DNA of 64,000 nucleotides from positions 1 through 64,000 of the forward strand of contig CAZCZO010000011.1 in NCBI GenBank assembly GCA_964503275.1, read 5' to 3'. Each line of letters opens with the position of its first letter. Position 1 is the stretch's first letter. This document shows, piece after piece, positions 1 to 8,960 of this stretch. The translations under genes were made by a program, and so were the position numbers. A model generated the notes under the pieces. It saw nothing but the letters and a program-made list of their open reading frames with translations, was not told the DNA's origin and made no database searches. The stretch is from DASRAP01 sp964503275 (GTDB taxonomy: Bacteria > Gemmatimonadota > Gemmatimonadetes > Gemmatimonadales > Gemmatimonadaceae).

Positions 1-1676
1 GCCCGGAACAGCTCGGGCCGCTCGTTCGCGACCACGCCCATCAGGAGGCCGCCGGCGCTGCCGCCGTGGGCCACCAAGCGGTCCGCTGCCGTGAGTCCGG
101 CGGCGATCAATCCCTCGGCCACATCGAGGTAGTCGTGGAAGGTGTTCCACTTGGCGAGCATCTTCCCGGCGTCATACCACGGCCGGCCCATCTCCTGCCC
201 GCCCCGCACATGCGCGATGGCGAAGCGGACGCCGCGGTCGACCAGCGAGAGCCGCGCTGAGCTGAAGGTCGGCTCCATCGTCGCGCCGTAGGCTCCGTAG
301 GCGTAGAGCAGCATGGGCGCCGCCGGCGACGCCGGGAGGTCGGCGCGCGACATCAGCGTGACCGGGACCGCTGTACCGTCGCGCGCGGTGATCAGGCGGC
401 GCTCGACCACATACCGCGTCCGGTCGAAGCCGCCGAGCACCTCTTGCTGCTTGCGCAACACCGCGTCCCGGGTGCGCAGGTCGTAGTCGAAGACGCTGCT
501 GGGGGTGACGAACGAGGAATAGGTGTACCGGAGCGTGTCGGTGACGAACTCGGGATTGGCCCCCAGCGAGACGCCATAGGCCGCGTCCGGGAACGCGATC
601 TCATGCGTGCTGCCGTCGGCGAGCGCGGTGATCACGAGATGGCGCAGCCCCTCGCGGCGCTCTTCGCGGACGAGCCAGTCGCGGAACACCAGGAGCGCCT
701 CGATGAACACATCGTCCCGATGTCGGACCAGTGGCTCCCATGCCGTGGGCGTGGTCACCGGCGCACGCATCACCTGGAAGTTCGTCGCGCCGTCCCGGTT
801 GGTCACGACGTACAACCAGTCCCCACCGTGTTCGACCTGGTACTCGAGGCCGGGCTGGCGCGGCACGATCACCTGCGGTGCGGACTGCGGTCGATCGGCA
901 GGGATCAGCGCCCACTCGTCCTGCGTGAACGAGTGCGCATGCAAGAGGACGAAGTCGCCGCTGCGGCTGCGTCCCACGCCGAGGTTGAAGCTCACATCGT
1001 CCTCGCGGCGCACGAGCACGTCGTCGGTGGTGGGCGTGCCGAGTCGATGCCGCCACACCTCGTGCGGCCGCTTCGCCGCATCGCCGCGCACATAGAAGAG
1101 CGTGGCGTCGTCGCTGGCCCACGCCAGGCCCCAGCTCAGCGCCTCCACGCGGTCCGGCAGCCACTGCCCGGCCTCGAGGTCGCGGATCCGCAGCACGAAA
1201 TCCTCGTGCCCGTCGGTATCCACCAGCACCGCGAGATAGCGCCCGTTCGGGGAGACCTCGAAGCCGCCGAGCTCGAAGAACGCCAGCCCCGCGGCCTCCA
1301 CGTTCTCGTCGAGGATGATGACCTCGGCGGCGTCCTCCGTCAGCCCACGGCGGCAGTGGATGGGGTAGGCCAGACCGGCCTCGGTGCGGGAGTAGTACTG
1401 CCACGCGCCCTCGCGTACGGGGACCTGCTGGTCGGTCTCCTTGATACGACCGAGGATCTCGCGGTAGAGCGTGTCACGGAGCGGCGCCGTGTGCGCCGTC
1501 ATCGCCTCGGTGTACGCGTTCTCGGCCTCCAGATACGCCAGGACCTCGGGATCATCGCGGTGGCGCAGCCAGGCGTACTCGTCGACCCGACGATCGCCAT
1601 GCTGCATGTACTCGGTCGGTCGGCGCGCGGCCACGGGCGGCGACACGGGGTTGGCGGGAGCAGTGACATCGGTCAT
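1..1676 (-). CDS. ptrB: Oligopeptidase B (prolyl oligopeptidase family S9A), C-terminus cut by window edge
   Basis: Serine peptidase expected to cleave short peptides after basic residues. The visible 558 codons begin MTDVTAPANPVSPP and contain the family signature PTEYMQHGDRRVDEYAWLRHR near the N-terminus, then a beta-propeller region, then the alpha/beta-hydrolase part with the GGSAGG nucleophile elbow close to the left edge. The catalytic Asp and His lie beyond the window; full-length members are about 690 residues. There is no signal peptide, so a cytoplasmic location is likely. ATG at 1676 is chosen because the conserved N-terminal motif follows it directly. No Shine-Dalgarno is seen; a CACCTT hexamer lies 8 bases upstream. 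It is divergent from the DUF4442 gene. Confidence 0.9.
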   Translation of the reverse strand, partial: MTDVTAPANPVSPPVAARRPTEYMQHGDRRVDEYAWLRHRDDPEVLAYLEAENAYTEAMTAHTAPLRDTLYREILGRIKETDQQVPVREGAWQYYSRTEAGLAYPIHCRRGLTEDAAEVIILDENVEAAGLAFFELGGFEVSPNGRYLAVLVDTDGHEDFVLRIRDLEAGQWLPDRVEALSWGLAWASDDATLFYVRGDAAKRPHEVWRHRLGTPTTDDVLVRREDDVSFNLGVGRSRSGDFVLLHAHSFTQDEWALIPADRPQSAPQVIVPRQPGLEYQVEHGGDWLYVVTNRDGATNFQVMRAPVTTPTAWEPLVRHRDDVFIEALLVFRDWLVREERREGLRHLVITALADGSTHEIAFPDAAYGVSLGANPEFVTDTLRYTYSSFVTPSSVFDYDLRTRDAVLRKQQEVLGGFDRTRYVVERRLITARDGTAVPVTLMSRADLPASPAAPMLLYAYGAYGATMEPTFSSARLSLVDRGVRFAIAHVRGGQEMGRPWYDAGKMLAKWNTFHDYLDVAEGLIAAGLTAADRLVAHGGSAGGLLMGVVANERPELFR

Positions 1677-1723
1677 GATGCTGAAAGGTGGCACGCTGCA
1701 CGCACCGCCTCCACATTTCTGGG

Positions 1724-2212
1724 ATGACGACGTCCGGGACCCGCCTGCTCACCCTCTGGCGCCGCTGCCGCCGGTTACCGGCGGGCATGGATCTGTTCTC
1801 GCGCCTGCTCGCGCGCCGCGTGCCGTACAGCGGCTCCATCAAGCCACGCGTGTTGGCGCTGGAGCCGGGTCACGCGCGGGTGGCCCTCAAGGACTCCCGC
1901 CGCGTTCGGAATCACTTGGGCTCGGTCCATGCGATCGCCCTCGCGAACCTCGCCGAGTTGGCGAGCGGGCTGGCGATGATGACCGCGCTGCCGGCGGGCG
2001 TGCGCGGGATCGTCGTGCGGCTCACCATCGACTATGTCAAGAAGGCCCGCGGACCGCTGATCGCGACAGGCTACGCCGTGATCCCACCGATCGGCGAGGC
2101 GGCGATCGAGCAGGAGTTCGTCTCCGAGATCACGGACATGGACGACGACGTGGTCGCCCACGCGACCGTGCGGTGGCGGCTGGCACCCGCGCCCTATGGA
2201 CGCGCCGAGTGA
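1724..2212 (+). CDS. DUF4442 domain protein (hotdog-fold, thioesterase-like)
   Basis: 162-residue protein whose body (from about residue 20: FSRLLARRVPYSGSIKPRV, then NHLGSVHAIALANLAELASG) matches the DUF4442 hotdog family, related to acyl-CoA thioesterases. The HAIALANLAE segment corresponds to the hotdog central helix. No signal peptide. ATG 1724 is preferred over upstream starts because a CACATT hexamer sits 6 bases before it. Its stop overlaps the GTG start of the next gene (GTGA at 2209-2212), so the two are translationally coupled. Substrate unknown; the family assignment is from recalled motifs. Confidence 0.75.
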   Translation: MTTSGTRLLTLWRRCRRLPAGMDLFSRLLARRVPYSGSIKPRVLALEPGHARVALKDSRRVRNHLGSVHAIALANLAELASGLAMMTALPAGVRGIVVRLTIDYVKKARGPLIATGYAVIPPIGEAAIEQEFVSEITDMDDDVVAHATVRWRLAPAPYGRAE

Positions 2213-3213
2213 GTGACGAGCGGGCGACCGCGCTGACCCGGCACGCCGGTATTCGCGTCCCGCTGATCGGTGGTCCCATGTTCCCCTGCTCCAATCCGGA
2301 GTTGGTCGCGGCCGTGTCCGAGGCCGGTGGCATCGGGGTGGTGCAGCCCGTGTCGCTGACGTTCGTCCACGGCTATGACTTCCGTGACGGGCTGCGGTAC
2401 ATCCGTCGGTTGACGGCGCGCCCCATCGGCCTCAACGCGCTGATCGAGGCCAGTGCGCGGTCGTATCACCAGCGCACCGTGCGCTTCGTCGAGGTCGCGC
2501 TCGAGGAGGGTGTCCGCTTCTTCGTCACGTCGCTGGGCAACCCACGCTGGGTCTGCGACCTCGTCCATGCGGCGGGGGGCGTGGTCTACCACGACGTCAC
2601 CGAACGCAAGTGGGCGCTCAAGGCGCGCGACGGCGGTGTCGATGGATTCATCGCGGTGAACCGTGAGGCGGGTGGACACGCGGGGAGCCGCGACCCGCGG
2701 GCGCTGTTGGACGAACTCCAGGACCTCGCACGACCGGTGGTCGCCGCCGGCGGCGTGGGCGACGCCACGGCCTTCGCGGCACGGCTGCGCGAGGGATACG
2801 CCGGTGTCCAGATGGGCACGCGCTTCATCGCCACCGTGGAATGCTCGGCGAGTGCGGCCTACAAGGACGCGATCGTGCGGGCCCGCGCGGATGACATCGT
2901 GCTCACCGAGCGCCTCAGCGGCGTGCCGGTCGCGGTGATCCGCACGCCGTATATCGAGCGGCTCGGCACGCGCGTCGGGCCGGTCGCGCGCTGGCTGTTC
3001 ACGGGTCGTCGCAGCAAGAAGTGGATCCGCGCCTGGTATGCCCTGCGCTCGGCGGTGTCGCTCAAGCGCTCGCTGGGTGCGTCAGATGCCGGACGCGACT
3101 ACTGGCAGGCGGGGCGCAGCGTAGCGGGGATCACGGCGGTGTTGCCTGCGGGCGAGATCGTGCGGGCCTGCGAGGCGGCCTGGCGGGAGGATGCCGCGGT
3201 GCCCGCCGTCTGA
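2209..3213 (+). CDS. Nitronate monooxygenase / 2-nitropropane dioxygenase-like flavoprotein
   Basis: 334-residue FMN-dependent TIM-barrel protein. The N-terminus has the family pattern TRHAGIRVPLIGGPMFPCSNPELVAAVSEAGGIG; the middle has EAGGHAGSRDP and PVVAAGGVGDATAFAARL, and GVQMGTRFIAT forms the phosphate-binding end of the barrel. Family members oxidise alkyl nitronates or act as NAD(P)H-dependent flavin oxidoreductases; the substrate here cannot be assigned. Start is GTG at 2209, overlapping the DUF4442 stop by 4 bases. The C-terminal 60 residues are basic and helical. Confidence 0.82.
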   Translation: MSDERATALTRHAGIRVPLIGGPMFPCSNPELVAAVSEAGGIGVVQPVSLTFVHGYDFRDGLRYIRRLTARPIGLNALIEASARSYHQRTVRFVEVALEEGVRFFVTSLGNPRWVCDLVHAAGGVVYHDVTERKWALKARDGGVDGFIAVNREAGGHAGSRDPRALLDELQDLARPVVAAGGVGDATAFAARLREGYAGVQMGTRFIATVECSASAAYKDAIVRARADDIVLTERLSGVPVAVIRTPYIERLGTRVGPVARWLFTGRRSKKWIRAWYALRSAVSLKRSLGASDAGRDYWQAGRSVAGITAVLPAGEIVRACEAAWREDAAVPAV

Positions 3214-3274
3214 TTGGCGACGCGTCTCATCCATGCGTAGCTTCGGCGGAGTCCCGTACAGGATTCGTTCATCG

Positions 3275-5362
3275 ATGTCATCCGTCCGCGTACGTGCTTG
3301 CGCCATCCTGGCGCTCAGCGGTCTCCCCAGCCCTTTCCTCGCGCAGACCGGCGCCCCCGACGGTGCCGATCGCTGGACGGTCGAGATGGCCGCCGATTCG
3401 CTGAAGGCATTCAACGAGATGACCGCGCGGCTGCGCCACGACCAGCGCAACGCCGAGCTCTGGTTCCAACGCGGCATGTTGGCGTGGGCGCTGTACGAGC
3501 GGGCGCGCCGGCAGCCTCCCGTCCCCGGGCTCCGGTGGCCGATCCTCGTCCACGCGGTCGACACCTCGTTCCAGCGTGCCATGCGCTTGGATCCTGCGCA
3601 CGAGGGGTACTTCGTGGCCGCGGCGAGGTTCGCGATCGCATCGAACCTGGCGTTCAGGCCCGGGACGACCACGGGGCTGATCGACGAGTCGATCGAGCGC
3701 GCACGGGCGACTGGTGATCACGACGCGCTTGCCACGGTACTGGTGGCCCACGCGAGGGAGCGCCTCGTCAAGTACGAGTCCGACGTGTGCAGAGCATACG
3801 GCTACCTCCTCGCGGGGGAGCTGGTCTACCTTCCCCCCCTCGAGGGCTTCGACCTGATGCCGCACTTCACCCGGTCCCTGGGTTATCTGGGAGAGGTCGC
3901 ATACCTCCACTCGGAGGCGAACCTGCGCGAGGCACTCGCGGTCCGCGCGGGCGATCAGGCGGCGTTCCGGACACTGGCGGCGCTGCTCGCAGACCAGCGT
4001 CGCTGGACCGATCTCGCGATGGCCGCCCGCTCGGTCATCGAGGTCGACTCCGCCCACGCCTGGGGCTGGCTGGCGCTCGGCCTCGCGGCCCAACGGCGGG
4101 CCGACCCTGCGGCCGCGACCGATGCGATCGCGCGGGGGTTGCGGTATCTCGACCGGGATGACCGCGAGAGGCTGTTCCGGATCGACCGCGTCCTCCCACC
4201 GGAGCAGCGCGCGCGATGGGCCGCCGCCGACCCGGCCCGACGACAGATCATCGAGGCCGACTATTGGCGCAGCGCGCAACCGCTCTGGTCCAGACACGAG
4301 ACCGACGCGCGGCTCGAGTTCCACGCGCGCATCGTGTTCGCGGAACTACGCTGGACCCTGCCGGACCTCGGACTCAATGGCGTGTTGCACGATGCTGGGC
4401 GACGATACGTCGCGAGCGGACTCCGGGTCCCGAATACCTGTGGGCTCCGCCGCGGCGCGTGGTACGTGTGGAACGACACGACGGTTCCCGTCCACCGCGG
4501 CGCCAGCTGGACGAACGTGGTCGGTGGGATCGTCATCGACACGATCCCCGCGCAGGTCGCTCGGTTCCGCGCCGGCGGCGGCCTGACCGATCTGGTGATC
4601 ATGGTGGCCCCGCCCGTGCAGCGACTGCGCGACGATCTCGGTGCTCCCAGCATCGTTCGCGAGGACTTCTGGCTGAGTGACCAGGACTTCGTGACGCTTG
4701 TGCGCGACTCGGCAGTCGTCGCGACGGGCCATGCGACGATGCGCCACCTGCGCGTTCCGCCTGGCGGCTACATCTATCGGACGGAGGCCTACGCAGAGGG
4801 CGGCGCACGGGCAGCACGAGGAACGGGCGGCATCCTTGTGACGGGTGAAGCACGCACCGGCTTCACCTTCGTCGGGCCTGGGATGAGCGACCTCGTCATC
4901 GCAGACAGCGTGCGCGACGAGCGCCCGGCATCGCGGTGGTCCGACGTCCGCGTGGCCCCTCGCGCTGGCGCCCTGTCCCACGGCTCGGCCCTCGGACTCC
5001 TCTGGGAGACCTATGAGTTGGTCGAGCGGGACGGCCAGGCGCGGTACACGATCACCGTGGAGCTGTCCCGGCAGGTCAGTCGCAGTGGTCCGCTACCCGG
5101 CGCCATCCGCAGTACGATCGCCGGCGCACAGACGCAGCGTCGGCCCGACCGGAGCACCTTCACGATCGAACGGGTCGTCCCGCACCGCGACGTCGTCGTG
5201 GATCACCTCGCGGTGTCGCTGGGCGCCACGCCGCCGGGGACCTACTCCGTGACGGTACGGATCACGGATCGCAACGCGCCACCCGACAGTGGCTCCCTGC
5301 GCGGACGCACCCAACGGATCACGATCGACCCACCCCCTCGACCGGCGCGTCGGCGCGAGTAG
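3275..5362 (+). CDS. Secreted TPR/GWxTD-like protein, paralog A
   Basis: 695-residue exported protein: signal peptide MSSVRVRACAILALSGLPSPFLAQ, then TPR-like helical repeats (ELWFQRGMLAWALYE near residue 65; AFRTLAALLADQRRW near 235). A DYWRSAQPLWS motif near residue 333 is followed by RHETDARLEFHARIVFAELRW. The C-terminus has a beta-sandwich-like region with LLWETYELVERDG and PPGTYSVTVRITDR. The same architecture is in the genes at 6954-8951 and 42310-44433. It resembles the GWxTD proteins common in Gemmatimonadota, but the literal GWxTD motif is absent. ATG 3275 is selected by the signal peptide. A TAGCTT hexamer at about 3238 could be a -10 element giving a short leader. Function unknown. 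Confidence 0.75.
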   Translation: MSSVRVRACAILALSGLPSPFLAQTGAPDGADRWTVEMAADSLKAFNEMTARLRHDQRNAELWFQRGMLAWALYERARRQPPVPGLRWPILVHAVDTSFQRAMRLDPAHEGYFVAAARFAIASNLAFRPGTTTGLIDESIERARATGDHDALATVLVAHARERLVKYESDVCRAYGYLLAGELVYLPPLEGFDLMPHFTRSLGYLGEVAYLHSEANLREALAVRAGDQAAFRTLAALLADQRRWTDLAMAARSVIEVDSAHAWGWLALGLAAQRRADPAAATDAIARGLRYLDRDDRERLFRIDRVLPPEQRARWAAADPARRQIIEADYWRSAQPLWSRHETDARLEFHARIVFAELRWTLPDLGLNGVLHDAGRRYVASGLRVPNTCGLRRGAWYVWNDTTVPVHRGASWTNVVGGIVIDTIPAQVARFRAGGGLTDLVIMVAPPVQRLRDDLGAPSIVREDFWLSDQDFVTLVRDSAVVATGHATMRHLRVPPGGYIYRTEAYAEGGARAARGTGGILVTGEARTGFTFVGPGMSDLVIADSVRDERPASRWSDVRVAPRAGALSHGSALGLLWETYELVERDGQARYTITVELSRQVSRSGPLPGAIRSTIAGAQTQRRPDRSTFTIERVVPHRDVVVDHLAVSLGATPPGTYSVTVRITDRNAPPDSGSLRGRTQRITIDPPPRPARRRE

Positions 5363-5448
5363 CCCATGCCGTCGTCCCGCACCACGCCGTCGCGCGGCGC
5401 CACGCGTGGCGGACGCGGAGCGCATCGTGCGCGGCTCGACCCATCACG

Positions 5449-6957
5449 TCACTGCTCGCAGCGCCGGTCCACACTCGGCGTGACGCGCTCGGCCGGCTGC
5501 GGCCGCGTCGGCTGATCAGCGACCGCACGCACGAGCCCCGCCATCCATCGGACCCGCGCGGCGTACCGCGCCGCGTCGATGCGCTCGACCACATCCGTCG
5601 GCTGCCGCCAATCCTCGTGCACGCCGCTGTTGATGGTGAGCGCCGGGATGCCGGCCCGCGCATAGTTCACGTGATCTGACCGGCAGTCGCGCTGCGCGAT
5701 GTGACGCGGCGCATCCCAGGACCAATCGACGATCTGTTGCGTGGACTCTGCGTAGCTGCGCACCCAGTTCCCCAACGGTGATACCAATCGGCGTGCCCCG
5801 ACCGCGAACAACGTGTCGCCACCCCGTGCAAGGCGCTCGACATTGAGCGCCGCCACGATGCGGTCGCGCGGCACGGCCGGATGTCGCAGGAACCACTCAC
5901 TGCCGAGCAGCGCATGCTCGGTGCCGGCGTGCCACACGAAGAGCACGGACCGCGCGGGCCGCGAGGCGGGATCGCTGAGGAGGCGCGCGACACCCAGCAG
6001 CGCGACCGCGCCACTGCCGCCATCGTCAGCACCGGGATACACCGCCGTCTCGCCACCCGGCACGGCGCGCGTGCCGATGTGATCACTCGGAGCGGAGAGG
6101 ATGACGACCTCGTCCTTGCGCCGCGGGTCGTGCCCCTCGAGCAGGAACATCAGGTTGCGCGGCGGGCGCGACACGCGATCCTCGCGGATGTGCACGCGCA
6201 CGTCGGCGCGCGCGCCCATGCCGCTGAGTGCGACCTTCGCCCCTTTGTCGGTGATGAGGAATACCGGTGGGAGCCCGGTGACCGAGGTCGCCCCAGTGAG
6301 CTCGTAGCGCGGCGCGATGGCCCGGGCGATCGCGGCCGCGGGCATGAGGTCGGCCGCGACGATCCCGATCGCAAAGGCCCACGTCAGCGGCTCCAGCAGA
6401 TGGGCATACGCGTGGATGTCGTACTCGGTCAAGCCGTCGGGTCGCAAGGGCGGCTCGACGAGCACGATGCGCCTGGGGCCGGGGAGCGGCTGGACGGCGG
6501 CGGAATCGCCGAGCCGGCCCGCGAACACGACGGGCGTTGACCCGGCGCGCACGTCGAGCGTCGCCGGATATCCCCACGCGGCGGGGTACAGCGGGATGAT
6601 GTCGATCCCCGCGCGTTGGATGCGTCGCGAGGCGCCGGGCCCGCTGGCGGCCGCGGGCTGGAGCGCGGTGCCATCGCCGACACCGAGACGGACCAGGGGC
6701 AGGGTGGCGCGCGCCGAGCGACCCTCGACGGGACGCAGCCCCAGCGACATTGCCGCCGCCTCGAGGCGCTGGACGGCGAAGTGGTGTCCGTCGCTGACCA
6801 GCCCACGGCCGCTGGCGCGATCCCCCGCCACATCACGCAACCACGCCATCAACGCCGCGTCCAGCGTCGGCGGATCGGAGCGCGACGCGACCGCCGAGAG
6901 CAGCAGCCCGAGGCCGATCACGCTGCCGAGCCCCCACCACGCACGACGGCGTATCAC
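5449..6957 (-). CDS. M28-family peptidase homolog with altered metal-site residues
   Basis: 502 residues with an N-terminal membrane anchor or signal (about residues 8-22). The C-terminal half has the M28 fold: GADDGGSG (Asp311), a GTEHALLGS segment, and SDHVNYARAGIPAL followed by VHEDWRQPTD. Compared with the canonical M28 domain at 20878-22614, the first zinc His of AHYDHxG is Pro (APSDHIG, P290), the catalytic Glu of GEE is Thr (GTE, T346) and the NxDMxG Asp is Glu (NVERLA, E374). It may be catalytically changed or inactive. GTG start at 6957 overlaps the stop of the upstream gene (GTGA), so it is co-translated with GWxTD-like paralog B. Confidence 0.8.
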   Translation of the reverse strand: MIRRRAWWGLGSVIGLGLLLSAVASRSDPPTLDAALMAWLRDVAGDRASGRGLVSDGHHFAVQRLEAAAMSLGLRPVEGRSARATLPLVRLGVGDGTALQPAAASGPGASRRIQRAGIDIIPLYPAAWGYPATLDVRAGSTPVVFAGRLGDSAAVQPLPGPRRIVLVEPPLRPDGLTEYDIHAYAHLLEPLTWAFAIGIVAADLMPAAAIARAIAPRYELTGATSVTGLPPVFLITDKGAKVALSGMGARADVRVHIREDRVSRPPRNLMFLLEGHDPRRKDEVVILSAPSDHIGTRAVPGGETAVYPGADDGGSGAVALLGVARLLSDPASRPARSVLFVWHAGTEHALLGSEWFLRHPAVPRDRIVAALNVERLARGGDTLFAVGARRLVSPLGNWVRSYAESTQQIVDWSWDAPRHIAQRDCRSDHVNYARAGIPALTINSGVHEDWRQPTDVVERIDAARYAARVRWMAGLVRAVADQPTRPQPAERVTPSVDRRCEQ

Positions 6958-8951
6958 CGCCCTATCTCCAAGCGCGTCGCGCCGCGGACCGGGGGTTCGC
7001 CGGGACGCGCCACCGCGACCTCGAGCCGATACGCCCCGGGCGTGAGCGCGCTGAGGTCCAGCGCCACGCTGCGCGCAATGGTCGAGACCCGCAACGGCAA
7101 GGCCGCCGACAGCGATCCGAGTCGTGGCTCGCGCCACGAGATCGCGATCGGCGTATTGAGGTCCTCGGCGACGCGCAGCACGATGCCCAGCGAACGGATC
7201 ACCCCTTGCCCCGTGACGCGCTCCAGCCACAGCGCGACATCGAGCGTGTCGCCGAGCACCGCGCCGTGCGTCTCCCAGTAGATGCCCACGCGACCGGGTC
7301 GGTCGAATCGCAAGGACCCGTACATGCGCGGGAGAATGGAATCCGGCAGCGGCGGGATGTCGCGATCATCCTCAGGCAGCATGAAGATGGCGGGCATCGA
7401 CACGGCGAGTTCACCCTCGCGCGCCGAGGCGAGCGTCGGCGGTGGCGTGACGCTCCACCGCGCACGCAGGGCGGGCGCCAGCAGCGGAGGGCGGCGCGGC
7501 AGCTCCAGCGAGAGCATCGTCGGCGTACTTTCCATCAGACCGCGCAGGATGACCGGCGCGTCGTCCCGCAGCGTGCCCGTGTCGATGCGCTGCACGTCGC
7601 CCGGTCCGCGGGAGGCGATCAGCGACAGCAGCGGCTCACCGGTCGAGCGCGGATCGACCTGCGTCGCATTGGCGAGCAAGATGGCCGAGTCCCGTCGGAG
7701 CAGGACGGTCTGCCCGGGATCGAGATCGTCCATCGGCTGTGGTGGCCGCCAGAACTCCTGGGGCCACCAGGTGGTGTCGGGGCTGCCGTCACGACGGCGC
7801 GGCGGCGCGATGGTCCACGCACCGGCCTCCGTCCGGAACGGATCGCGGCGGACCGCAGGCGGCGGGAGCAGCGCGACGCGCCCCCGCGAGTACTCGAGGG
7901 TCGTATAGGGCTCGGGGTTCGCGCCGTCGTACCCCATGTTCATCAGGTACCCGGTGTGCCCTTGATCCAAGGTCGTCGGCGACACGACACCGCGCGCCCC
8001 GCGTCCACCCGCGGCGAACACCGTCGGCCAGCCGTACCACAGCACCGCCTTGCGCATCGCGTCGCCGCCACTCATCTCGTCCCATACGAAGCGCTCGTCG
8101 CGCCGATCCAGCCCGCGCAACTCGAGCATCACGCGGCGCGCGAGGTGCGCGCTGCGCCTCGGGTTGCCGGACTCGCTCCAGAACGGATCCGCGAGCCACC
8201 ACAGGGTGTCGAGCCAGCGGCGACGCCCCGGACAGTCCATCCGATCCCACCGCGCCACCTCGTCCTCGCCGAACGCCATGACCAGGTCGCGATCCCCGCA
8301 GAACCATTCCGCCGGGATGCGCGGATCGCTGAAGGCGGCCTCCGAGCTGACGAAATCGCCGATGGCGTCGGCGACATAGCCCTCGGCGAGGGCACAGACC
8401 GTCGGCGTCGCCCGGCAATTCGCGATCATCGCGCTGGCCTGTCGGCGGTCACCGTGATCCATGGTCAGCCGCAAGTGGAGCGCGAACATGGCCGCGTCCT
8501 CGGGATAGCGCTCCCGCACGGCCGCGATCGCACCGAGCAGCGCGCTGCGATTCGACCGCGCGACCTCGCGATGCGCCGGCGTGAGCATCGCATCGAAGTC
8601 CAGCGACTCATCGACCCGCTGCCCCATGGGGCCAGCGATCCACGACGGACAGCGGAAATGCCCGCGCCGCGCGCTGCGCACGAGCATCGCGTCGTCGATC
8701 AGATACGGGTTGTTCGGCTGTCCCCGGATCGCATCCTGCGCATGACAGTGTTGGAGCCGCACTTGCCGATTCAGCATCGGCGGACGCTCGCCGAGGGAGC
8801 GCTCCCATGCATGGCGCCAGAGTTGCTCGAAGCGCTTCACCGCCGCGCCGACCTCCTCGCGCATCAGGTCCAGCGGCGTCGGGAACCGCGCGTCCACCGG
8901 CGGCGGCGCGAAGAGCGAGAGTTGGAAGGCGAGCGACAGGGCGGCCAGCAT
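6954..8951 (-). CDS. Secreted TPR/GWxTD-like protein, paralog B
   Basis: 665-residue protein with an N-terminal signal-like segment (MLAALSLAFQLSLFAPPP). The middle is rich in Cys and Trp, with WWLADPFWSESGNPRRSAHLARR near residue 275, matching LADPLWSVLGDEPRTEFLAR of paralog C and SAQPLWS of paralog A. An AVLWYGWPTVFAAG segment follows, and the C-terminal beta region contains YWETHGAVLGDTLDVALWLE and LTPGAYRLEVAVARPG. It is the most divergent of the three paralogs. It starts 9 bases after the COG3014-like gene and overlaps the M28-like gene by 4 bases, so it probably belongs to a five-gene leftward unit. Function unknown. Confidence 0.72.
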   Translation of the reverse strand: MLAALSLAFQLSLFAPPPVDARFPTPLDLMREEVGAAVKRFEQLWRHAWERSLGERPPMLNRQVRLQHCHAQDAIRGQPNNPYLIDDAMLVRSARRGHFRCPSWIAGPMGQRVDESLDFDAMLTPAHREVARSNRSALLGAIAAVRERYPEDAAMFALHLRLTMDHGDRRQASAMIANCRATPTVCALAEGYVADAIGDFVSSEAAFSDPRIPAEWFCGDRDLVMAFGEDEVARWDRMDCPGRRRWLDTLWWLADPFWSESGNPRRSAHLARRVMLELRGLDRRDERFVWDEMSGGDAMRKAVLWYGWPTVFAAGGRGARGVVSPTTLDQGHTGYLMNMGYDGANPEPYTTLEYSRGRVALLPPPAVRRDPFRTEAGAWTIAPPRRRDGSPDTTWWPQEFWRPPQPMDDLDPGQTVLLRRDSAILLANATQVDPRSTGEPLLSLIASRGPGDVQRIDTGTLRDDAPVILRGLMESTPTMLSLELPRRPPLLAPALRARWSVTPPPTLASAREGELAVSMPAIFMLPEDDRDIPPLPDSILPRMYGSLRFDRPGRVGIYWETHGAVLGDTLDVALWLERVTGQGVIRSLGIVLRVAEDLNTPIAISWREPRLGSLSAALPLRVSTIARSVALDLSALTPGAYRLEVAVARPGEPPVRGATRLEIGR

Positions 8952-8960
8952 GGCCCTACG

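Noticed and set aside
3191..3275. Upstream start (3191) for GWxTD-like paralog A
   Set aside because: It would put 28 non-conserved residues before a good signal peptide and overlap the flavoprotein gene.
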